Notes under the pieces: generated by a model
The model's database searches: none
What the model was told of the DNA's origin: nothing
Seen by the model: the letters and a program-made list of their open reading frames with translations, nothing else
Shown here: in pieces, positions 1 through 5,274 of the stretch
How the letters are laid out: every line of letters starts with the position of its first letter
Numbering within the stretch: position 1 is the stretch's first letter
Made by a program: the position numbers and the translations under genes
DNA from: Ekhidna sp.
GTDB taxonomy: Bacteria; Bacteroidota; Bacteroidia; Cytophagales; Cyclobacteriaceae
DNA: 6,964 nt
Assembly: GCA_013214445.1 (NCBI GenBank)
Contig: JABSPG010000209.1
Span: 1 to 6,964 of the forward strand
Direction: 5' to 3'

Positions 1-651
1 ATAGCCATACATTGGCTTAGCAGAATTTTCATCTCGATCAAACGAAGTGCTTTTTAAACCAAATTCGTTGAACATTTCATTCATGTAATCCTCGTACTTC
101 TTCGAGCTGACATTTTCGATAATTGCTGCGAGTAGGATGTATCCAGAATTACTGTAACTAAATTCTTCGGCAGGAGAAAAAAGGAGCTTCCCCTCTCTAA
201 ACCTCCCGATGAGATCAGAAACTGCTATGGCATATTCCTCAGGAAAAAAGATATCTAGTCCCTGTTCCGTTTGATATAGACTGGGAATGCCTGAAGTATG
301 TGTCAGTAACTGATGCACTGTCACCTTCTTCCATTTGTCTGATGCATGGGTTCCCAAAAGTGGATAAATCTCATCGCGAAGACCTAGTTTTTCGTCCTGA
401 ACCAATCTCAGAATAGCTGCTGCTGTAAACTGTTTCGTGATGGAGCCTATATCAAACCGAGTATTTACGCCTTCCTGAAGTGTGCCACATTCCATTCCGA
501 AGCATTCTTCTATTAGAACCGAATCATCAGATACAACCTGAACCACACCATTGAAGTGTCCATACCATGCTTCTCTTTCATAGAGTTTTCTTAGCTGACC
601 CTGACAGACTACCCCGTACATCAGCGCCAAAATTGTTAGTGTTCTTTTCAT
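1..651 (-). CDS. Exported beta-lactamase-family serine hydrolase (partial, C-terminus beyond left edge)
   Basis: Reading leftward from the ATG at 651-649 gives 217 residues open to the window edge. Residues 1-18 look like a Sec signal peptide: Lys2-Arg3, then a hydrophobic stretch ending near Val15-Cys16-Gln-Gly. The class C beta-lactamase/PBP4* fold is shown by the SxxK motif SITK (Ser70 nucleophile, Lys73), by LLTHTSGI (115-122), and by the YxN motif in YSNSGY (Tyr166, Asn168). The third KTG/HxG-type motif would lie off-window. Families of this kind include D-Ala-D-Ala peptidases, esterases and true beta-lactamases, and the substrate cannot be chosen from sequence. The product probably acts in the periplasm or outside the cell. 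An in-frame TAA lies directly before the ATG (TAAATG), so the start cannot be further upstream. There is no Shine-Dalgarno sequence; the leader is A-rich. The gene is divergent from the LytTR regulator at 768. Cys16 is not in a good lipobox (GVVC), so a lipoprotein is less likely. Confidence 0.93.
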   Translation of the reverse strand, partial: MKRTLTILALMYGVVCQGQLRKLYEREAWYGHFNGVVQVVSDDSVLIEECFGMECGTLQEGVNTRFDIGSITKQFTAAAILRLVQDEKLGLRDEIYPLLGTHASDKWKKVTVHQLLTHTSGIPSLYQTEQGLDIFFPEEYAIAVSDLIGRFREGKLLFSPAEEFSYSNSGYILLAAIIENVSSKKYEDYMNEMFNEFGLKSTSFDRDENSAKPMYGY

Positions 652-666
652 TTATTTTGAGTTTTG

Positions 667-683
667 ATGGAACAATATTCCAT
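667..683. promoter_or_regulatory. Inverted repeat in the divergent control region (candidate operator or leader hairpin)
   Basis: ATGGAA-CAATA-TTCCAT is a perfect 6-bp inverted repeat with a 5-nt spacer. It lies 15 nt upstream of the serine hydrolase ATG and about 85 nt upstream of the regulator ATG. It could be a dimer-binding operator, or a small hairpin in the hydrolase mRNA leader. I found no convincing TAnnTTTG box in either direction in this 116-bp gap (652-767), so the promoters here are not located. The repeat is seen directly; its function is inferred. Confidence 0.4.
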
Positions 684-767
684 GGTATGATGCCGGAAAA
701 CTGCCTTTCGATTAAGTGTTGTGACGAACAACCGCTTTTTGTATATGATCAACTGGTTAAATAAATC

Positions 768-1529
768 ATGCAGCTTCTAAGACCAATTGAAATATTATCA
801 CCCTCAGAGAAAAAGATCCATTCAGCCATATGGATTGCGGGTACAGTCCTTATCAATATTCCCAATTGGGAGGTAACTATGGGACCATTTCACAGCGAGG
901 ATTTTTCGCTAATTATCCCGAGTATTTATGGCGTGCTTCTCAATGCCTCCTTGTTTTATCGCTGCGCCACAGCGTTTCAAAAAGCCACCAAAACATCTCT
1001 TTCAAGTCTACTGAAGTTGACCGGGCTCCTATTCCTTAAGCTTAGTTTGCTAGAAGCATCGCTCGATTGCCTATACTTTTCAATCCATTATGGATCTACT
1101 GACCTGGCAATTATCATTGAAATAGTATGGGGCCAGCTACTGCTAAACTTTATATTCTTTTATCTACCTTCGGTTGTCTTCGGGATCATAAAAGGCTGGC
1201 AAAAAGGTGAGAACCGATCAGAAGAACCGATCTCGATTACAATCAAAGATGGCACTGAAACTGTACACTTACCAATAGAAAAAATTACGCACATCGAAAG
1301 TGACAAGAATTATGTCGTTTATCACGCTGAGAAAAAACATACAATTAGACAGAGCCTATCTCAAACACAGGAAAACTTACCTGCTTTTTTTCTACGAGTG
1401 CATAAATCCTTCATTGTAAATATTCGCCTGATTGAAAAGCAAACTGCAAATGAATTAGTAGTTGGAGGATCCATCATACCGATCGGAAGGAAGTACAAGA
1501 ATGAGCTAAAGGCATTTTTGGAGAAGTAA
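768..1529 (+). CDS. Membrane-bound LytTR-family transcription regulator
   Basis: This 253-residue protein has two parts. The N-terminal half carries about four hydrophobic segments, near residues 17-33, 46-67, 81-104 and 113-141. The C-terminal half, about residues 154-253, is a LytTR DNA-binding domain, recognised from ITHIESDKNYVVYH (173-186), RVHKSFIVN (210-218) and IPIGRKYKNELKAFL (237-251). There is no response-regulator receiver domain, so it is not a normal two-component partner. Four-helix membrane LytTR proteins are common in Bacteroidota, and their signals are mostly unknown. LytTR domains usually bind direct repeats near promoters. The ATG at 768 follows an A-rich leader without a Shine-Dalgarno sequence. 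The gene is divergent from the serine hydrolase, a natural candidate target. A hairpin begins two bases after its stop. The family call is sure; the target and signal are not known. Confidence 0.93.
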   Translation: MQLLRPIEILSPSEKKIHSAIWIAGTVLINIPNWEVTMGPFHSEDFSLIIPSIYGVLLNASLFYRCATAFQKATKTSLSSLLKLTGLLFLKLSLLEASLDCLYFSIHYGSTDLAIIIEIVWGQLLLNFIFFYLPSVVFGIIKGWQKGENRSEEPISITIKDGTETVHLPIEKITHIESDKNYVVYHAEKKHTIRQSLSQTQENLPAFFLRVHKSFIVNIRLIEKQTANELVVGGSIIPIGRKYKNELKAFLEK

Positions 1530-1530
1530 T

Positions 1531-1558
1531 GGGTAGCTGATACCTATTGGCTACTTTT
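1531..1558 (+). terminator. Candidate intrinsic terminator after the LytTR gene
   Basis: Bases 1533-1541 (GTAGCTGAT) can pair with 1546-1554 (ATTGGCTAC) to give a 9-bp stem, two pairs being G-U, around the 4-nt loop ACCT. The stem is followed at once by TTTT (1555-1558). G1531 and G1532 could add wobble pairs with the first Ts. It starts two bases after the regulator's stop codon. The short T-run and modest GC content make it a weak or partial terminator, perhaps an attenuator, so some read-through into prfC is possible. Confidence 0.5.
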
Positions 1559-1559
1559 G
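1552..1559 (+). promoter_or_regulatory. Bacteroidota -7 promoter element before prfC
   Basis: TACTTTTG matches the Bacteroidota primary sigma-factor -7 consensus TAnnTTTG exactly and ends 18 nt before the prfC ATG. Transcription would begin in the late 1560s, leaving a short leader. The matching -33 TTG is not seen at the usual spacing of about 19-21 nt (ATG stands at 1529-1531), so the promoter would be weak or helped by other factors. The box overlaps the 3' side of the hairpin stem and its T-run, so an alternative reading is that it is only part of the terminator. Confidence 0.4.
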
Positions 1560-1577
1560 CGCTTCAAATTGATCACT

Positions 1578-3158
1578 ATGACACTGGAGCAGGAAATAGG
1601 AAGAAGAAGAACCTTTGGAATCATTGCCCACCCAGATGCGGGGAAAACCACATTAACAGAGAAACTTCTTCTTTTTGGAGGAGCCATTCAAACTGCAGGC
1701 GCTGTGAAATCCAATAAGATCGATATGGGTACCCGTTCCGACTGGATGGACATTGAAAAGCAAAGAGGTATTTCAGTGGCAACTTCGGTTATGGGGTTTG
1801 AATACAAAGAGCTGAAGATCAATATTCTGGATACTCCTGGTCATAAAGACTTTGCAGAGGATACCTACCGTACACTTACCGCTGTAGATAGCGTAATCAT
1901 GGTGATTGATTGCGTGAAAGGAGTAGAGGAACAAACGGAAAAGCTGATGGAAGTGTGTCGTATGCGAAACACGCCAGTAATCTGCTTCATCAATAAGCTT
2001 GACCGTGAGGGTCAGGATGCTTTCTCACTCTTGGATGAAATAGAAGAAAAACTGAACATCAAAGTTCGACCTATGAGTTGGCCTATTGGTATGGGCAAGA
2101 CCTTACGAGGAGTTTATAACATTTATGAAAACAACATTAACCTATACGAGCCAAACAAGCAGAAAAGGGTAGATGATGTTGTTGAGATTAAAGGAGTAGA
2201 GGATCCAGAGTTGGACAAACATTTGCCCGAGTCTTTGGTCCAAGAGCTTCGCGACGAGATTGAATTGGTCAATGGCGTCTACGATGAATTTGATGCAGAG
2301 ACCTACCTAAGTGGTGAAGTTGCTCCTGTGTTCTTTGGTAGTGCGGTAAATAACTTCGGAGTTAGAGAGCTTTTAGATTGCTTCACTCAAATAGCTCCAC
2401 CACCGAAACCTAGAGAAACAGAGGCAAGAGAGATTACACCTGAGGAGAAAAAATTCTCCGGCTTCATTTTCAAAATCCATGCAAACATGGACCCCAAACA
2501 CCGAAATAGAATTGCGTTTGTGAGGGTATGCTCTGGAAAATTTGCGCGAGGGAGCAACTATTACCATGTAAGGGACGATAAGAAAATCCGTTTTTCAAAT
2601 GCCACTGCCTTTATGGCACAACAGAAAGAAACGGTCGAAGAAGCCTTTCCGGGAGACATAGTTGGACTGTATGATACTGGAAACCTAAAGATTGGCGATA
2701 CGCTAAGTGAAGGGGAAAAGGGGCTTTATAAGGGGATCCCTTCATTTTCTCCAGAGATGTTTCGTGAGGTTATCAATATGGATGCCATGAAATCCAAGCA
2801 ACTGGAGAAGGGGTTAAATCAATTGATGGACGAGGGACTAGCTCAACTCTTCACTTTTGAGCTCGGCTCAAGAAAGGTGGTGGGTACAGTGGGAGCATTA
2901 CAATTTGAGGTCCTTCAGCATCGCTTGCTCAATGAATATGGAGCAAATGCTAAGTTTGAAGCGGTGAATATCTTCAAAGCATGTTGGATCAGCGCAGAAG
3001 ACAAAACAAAGCTGGATGCTTTTGTGAAGGATAAACAACGACACATAGCCAAAGACAAAGAAGGAAAGCTGGTTTTCATGGCTGAATCAAAAGCATGGTT
3101 ACAGATGGTTCAGGATAATTTTCCAGATATAGAATTTCATTTTATCAGCGAATTTTAA
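1578..3158 (+). CDS. prfC: Peptide chain release factor 3 (GTPase)
   Basis: RF3 is a cytoplasmic translational GTPase that removes RF1 or RF2 from the ribosome after peptide release. From the ATG at 1578 the protein has 526 residues, close to the 529 of E. coli RF3, and begins with MTLEQEIGRRRTFGIIAHPD, as the family does. All G motifs are visible: G1 AHPDAGKTT (17-25), G2 region RGISVATSV (63-71) with Thr69, G3 DTPGH (85-89), G4 NKLD (139-142) and G5 GSAVNNFG (254-261). The translation-factor beta-barrel follows, and the C-terminal part holds the typical VGALQFEVLQHRL segment. An in-frame TTG at 1557 would add seven residues, but it lies inside the T-run/-7 box, so the ATG is preferred. No Shine-Dalgarno sequence is seen. 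Next gene: 7 nt downstream. A tetracycline-protection or EF-G assignment is excluded by the length and the RF3-type N-terminus. Confidence 0.98.
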   Translation: MTLEQEIGRRRTFGIIAHPDAGKTTLTEKLLLFGGAIQTAGAVKSNKIDMGTRSDWMDIEKQRGISVATSVMGFEYKELKINILDTPGHKDFAEDTYRTLTAVDSVIMVIDCVKGVEEQTEKLMEVCRMRNTPVICFINKLDREGQDAFSLLDEIEEKLNIKVRPMSWPIGMGKTLRGVYNIYENNINLYEPNKQKRVDDVVEIKGVEDPELDKHLPESLVQELRDEIELVNGVYDEFDAETYLSGEVAPVFFGSAVNNFGVRELLDCFTQIAPPPKPRETEAREITPEEKKFSGFIFKIHANMDPKHRNRIAFVRVCSGKFARGSNYYHVRDDKKIRFSNATAFMAQQKETVEEAFPGDIVGLYDTGNLKIGDTLSEGEKGLYKGIPSFSPEMFREVINMDAMKSKQLEKGLNQLMDEGLAQLFTFELGSRKVVGTVGALQFEVLQHRLLNEYGANAKFEAVNIFKACWISAEDKTKLDAFVKDKQRHIAKDKEGKLVFMAESKAWLQMVQDNFPDIEFHFISEF

Positions 3159-3165
3159 AAAGCCG

Positions 3166-3849
3166 ATGAATCATCCTAAAATAAAGCATGAAGATAACCA
3201 TCTACTAATCGTTGAAAAACCGAGCGGCTGGTTGGTGCAAGGAGACGAGACGGGAGATGGTACGTTAACCGGATGGGCTACTGAATATATTAGAAAGAAA
3301 TACAATAAACCTGGCAATGTCTTTTGTCAGCCTTGCCACAGATTGGATAGGCCCGTTGGGGGATTGGTGATTTTTGCTCGCACTTCAAAAGGATTGGAAA
3401 GGATGAACAAGATCTTTAGGGAACGCACGATTTCCAAAACGTATCTCGCTATTGTGGAAGGCGTACCTGAACGTCCTGAAAATACACTCAAACATTGGCT
3501 GGATAAAGACTTTCAAAAGAACAAAGCACACGCACATAACAAGCCAAAGGGTAATGCAAAGGAGGCCATTCTATCCTATCGGATGATAGCTACACATAGC
3601 AGATGCTCACTATTAGAAATCAAACCAGTCACAGGACGTCCTCATCAAATTCGAATTCAAATGCGGGAAAACAAAACCTCTATACGAGGTGATTTAAAGT
3701 ATGGGTTTTCGAAGGCCAAGCAAGACAAGAGTATTGATCTATACGCTTACAAGCTTGAGTTTGAGCACCCGGTGAAAAAAGAGCCAATCAAAATTATTTC
3801 AAAACCAAATTGGCCTGACTTTCAGGCATTCATAGATGAGTTGGATTAA
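3166..3849 (+). CDS. RluA-family RNA pseudouridine synthase
   Basis: The product (227 residues) belongs to the RluA family, which isomerises uridine to pseudouridine in rRNA or tRNA. The N-terminal motif is HLLIVEKPSGWLV (12-24). The catalytic motif is HRLDRPVGGLVIFA (58-71) with Asp61 as the expected catalytic aspartate, and TGRPHQIRIQ (156-165) forms the conserved core strand and RNA-contact motif. There is no N-terminal S4 domain, so it is a short catalytic-domain-only member. Which RNA and which uridine it modifies cannot be told from sequence. One detail is unusual: the residue after Pro63-Val64 is Gly65, where most relatives have Ser (HRLDRPVSG). It starts 7 nt after the prfC stop, and its last 14 nt overlap the next gene, so it is almost certainly cotranscribed with both. 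Confidence 0.96.
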   Translation: MNHPKIKHEDNHLLIVEKPSGWLVQGDETGDGTLTGWATEYIRKKYNKPGNVFCQPCHRLDRPVGGLVIFARTSKGLERMNKIFRERTISKTYLAIVEGVPERPENTLKHWLDKDFQKNKAHAHNKPKGNAKEAILSYRMIATHSRCSLLEIKPVTGRPHQIRIQMRENKTSIRGDLKYGFSKAKQDKSIDLYAYKLEFEHPVKKEPIKIISKPNWPDFQAFIDELD

Positions 3850-4159
3850 TAAGCTAAAGGAAAAATGGGAACTGGAAAGCAATTGGCAATTTGTGATTAT
3901 CATGCTGGTTTTTGCTTTCACAGGAAGCACGATTGTGTTCGTTAAGAAACCGATCATCAACCTCCTCTTTGAAGATGGCGTTCGTCCGCTCTGGTTCCAA
4001 ATATCCTATTGGATCATGATCTTACCTATTTACAATATTGTACTGCTCTTTTATGGATTCGTCTTTGGTCAGTTCGACTTTTTTTGGAAGTATGAACAAA
4101 AGATGCTCCGACGCTTCGGTTACAGACCTAAGAGTAGTGAGGAGACAGAACAGAAATAA
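3836..4159 (+). CDS. Small two-helix membrane protein, DUF6787-like, function unknown
   Basis: This 107-residue protein has an amphipathic basic/acidic N-terminus (residues 1-16), a first membrane helix at about 17-36, a short polar loop containing FEDGVRPLW, and a second helix at about 56-79. A basic tail follows with the motif FGQFDFFWKYEQKMLRRFGY (77-96). From memory this matches a family of small Bacteroidota membrane proteins (DUF6787) that are sometimes mislabelled as prolipoprotein diacylglyceryl transferase. It is far too short for that enzyme and lacks its signature. No function is known to me. The ATG at 3836 lies inside the end of the pseudouridine synthase gene, overlapping it by 14 nt in another frame, which suggests translational coupling. 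The family name is from memory; the membrane topology is seen in the sequence. Confidence 0.85.
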   Translation: MSWINKLKEKWELESNWQFVIIMLVFAFTGSTIVFVKKPIINLLFEDGVRPLWFQISYWIMILPIYNIVLLFYGFVFGQFDFFWKYEQKMLRRFGYRPKSSEETEQK

Positions 4160-4168
4160 GAACTGGGC

Positions 4169-4196
4169 TTAGCATGCTGATCATCGTTGATGCTAA
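4169..4196 (+). promoter_or_regulatory. Possible hairpin covering the pabB start codon
   Basis: TTAGCAT (4169-4175) and ATGCTAA (4190-4196) are perfect 7-bp inverted copies with a 14-nt loop. The 3' arm begins with the proposed pabB ATG. If it forms in the mRNA, the start codon would be base-paired. The AT-rich stem and long loop make it only marginally stable, so this may be chance. Confidence 0.3.
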
Positions 4197-5149
4197 CAAA
4201 AAGTGAAGCAATATTGAAACTCAATGAACTAGGGGAAAAACGATCCCCTTTTTCGTTCTATTCAGACTTTTTGGGAGAAAAATGGTGTATTGAAGAAAGT
4301 TCATTACCAACAGCAAAAAGAACATTCCAACTTAAGATTGGAGAGAAATCAACGGTTGGAATTCGAGATTCAATTTTTGAAAAATATCCCATTGATTTTA
4401 ACTCCTTTAAATCTGCCTTTGAGCAAGTCGTCCAACAAATCAATATTGGGAACTCTTTCCTTACCAATCTTACGTTTGAGACCCCAATAAGAACCAATCT
4501 TACACTCAACGAGATATTCGATCGATCTTCCGCAAAGTATAAACTATTTGTGCCAGACCAATTTGTGGTTTTTTCCCCTGAAACTTTCGTTCGGGTTGCT
4601 AATGATTACATTTTTTCTTACCCAATGAAGGGGACCATAGATGCCAATGTTCCAAACGCTGAGAGACAAATTCTGAGTAACCGAAAAGAAAAAGCAGAGC
4701 ACATCACCATTGTAGATCTCATTCGCAATGATCTAAGCCAAGTGGCGCAAAATGTAGAGGTGTCAAAGTTTCGTTTTGTAGATAAACTCGAGACCAATGA
4801 AAAAAACCTGCTACAAGTAAGCTCTGAAATTAGGGGAAAACTCTCGTCAAACTGGAGAAAAGAAATTGGAAGCATTCTTTCGAAACTCCTCCCTGCAGGA
4901 TCTATATCAGGAGCACCCAAAGCTAAGACAGTACAAATCATTCAAGAGGCTGAAACCTATAACCGAGCGTTTTATACGGGTATCTGCGGAGATTTTGACG
5001 GGGAGACATTAGATACAGGTGTAATGATCCGATTTATTAAAAATGAAGAGGGAAGACTAACCTTTTGTAGCGGAGGAGGCATCACATCATTTAGTCAGAT
5101 AGAGACCGAATACCAGGAGATGGTGGATAAGGTGTATTTACCCTTGTGA
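4190..5149 (+). CDS. pabB: Aminodeoxychorismate synthase component I (short form)
   Basis: PabB converts chorismate, with ammonia from the PabA glutaminase, to 4-amino-4-deoxychorismate, the precursor of p-aminobenzoate and folate. The protein has 319 residues from the ATG at 4190. The chorismate-binding domain is nearly the whole protein: PMKGTI (145-150) with Lys147, matching the PabB-type PIKGT lysine that forms the covalent intermediate in E. coli PabB (anthranilate synthase TrpE has Ala there). HITIVDLIRNDL (171-182), LLPAGSISGAPKAKT (233-247), FYTGICGDFDGE (261-272) and CSGGGI (293-298) follow. The N-terminal lobe of longer PabB/TrpE proteins (about 450 residues in E. coli) is largely missing, as is usual in Bacteroidota. 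A TTG directly before the ATG (4187) is a less likely start. The gene lies 30 nt after the small membrane protein gene. No pabA or pabC is present in this window. Confidence 0.95.
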   Translation: MLTKSEAILKLNELGEKRSPFSFYSDFLGEKWCIEESSLPTAKRTFQLKIGEKSTVGIRDSIFEKYPIDFNSFKSAFEQVVQQINIGNSFLTNLTFETPIRTNLTLNEIFDRSSAKYKLFVPDQFVVFSPETFVRVANDYIFSYPMKGTIDANVPNAERQILSNRKEKAEHITIVDLIRNDLSQVAQNVEVSKFRFVDKLETNEKNLLQVSSEIRGKLSSNWRKEIGSILSKLLPAGSISGAPKAKTVQIIQEAETYNRAFYTGICGDFDGETLDTGVMIRFIKNEEGRLTFCSGGGITSFSQIETEYQEMVDKVYLPL

Positions 5150-5215
5150 ACTGTCCTGTGAGGTCCATTGAGTGCTAAATGTGACATTCCACTGAAATTC
5201 TCCACTCCAAGAAAT

Positions 5216-5260
5216 AAAAAATCTCAGCTTAGAAATTGATTTTCTAAACTGAGATCATTT
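5216..5260. terminator. Bidirectional intrinsic terminator between convergent genes
   Basis: ATCTCAG (5221-5227) pairs with CTGAGAT (5249-5255). After one C-A mismatch (5228/5248), TTAGAAA (5229-5235) pairs with TTTCTAA (5241-5247), leaving the 5-nt loop TTGAT. On the minus strand the hairpin is followed by a run of six Ts (complement of 5216-5221), a good terminator for the sortilin-like gene that stops at 5275. On the plus strand it is followed by CATTTTCAT, a weaker T-tract, and would end the prfC-pabB transcript. I see nothing else in the remaining spacer (5150-5215). Confidence 0.85.
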
Positions 5261-5274
5261 TCATCTAGAAAGTA

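Noticed and set aside
604..651. Lipoprotein signal for the serine hydrolase (Cys16)
   Set aside because: The residues before Cys16 are Gly-Val-Val, with Val at -1 where Gly, Ala or Ser is expected, so an ordinary signal peptide fits better.
651..660. TATTTTG as a plus-strand -7 box for the LytTR gene
   Set aside because: It is one base short of TAnnTTTG, lacks a -33 partner and would give a leader of about 100 nt.
749..758. Possible LytTR binding half-site on the minus strand (CCAGTTGAT)
   Set aside because: It fits the loose LytTR consensus at eight of nine positions but has no second copy at the spacing of about 20 nt expected for a direct repeat.
567..764. 65-codon plus-strand open frame ending just before the LytTR gene
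   Set aside because: Its first part is antisense to the serine hydrolase signal-peptide region and the rest is intergenic; composition is not protein-like and no motif is seen.
830..1039. 69-codon plus-strand open frame inside the LytTR gene
   Set aside because: It is an alternative frame of a clear coding sequence, with no recognisable domain.
2373..2567. 64-codon minus-strand open frame within prfC
   Set aside because: It is antisense to conserved RF3 coding sequence and has no family likeness.
1578..3158. Tetracycline-resistance ribosomal protection protein instead of RF3
   Set aside because: Those proteins have about 640 residues and EF-G-like C-terminal domains; this one is 526 residues with RF3-type N-terminal and C-terminal motifs.
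4258..4941. Minus-strand frames of 83 and 107 codons (4258-4509, 4618-4941) and a plus-strand frame of 66 codons (4290-4490) within pabB
   Set aside because: All lie inside the convincing pabB reading frame and show no motif, signal peptide or plausible start context.
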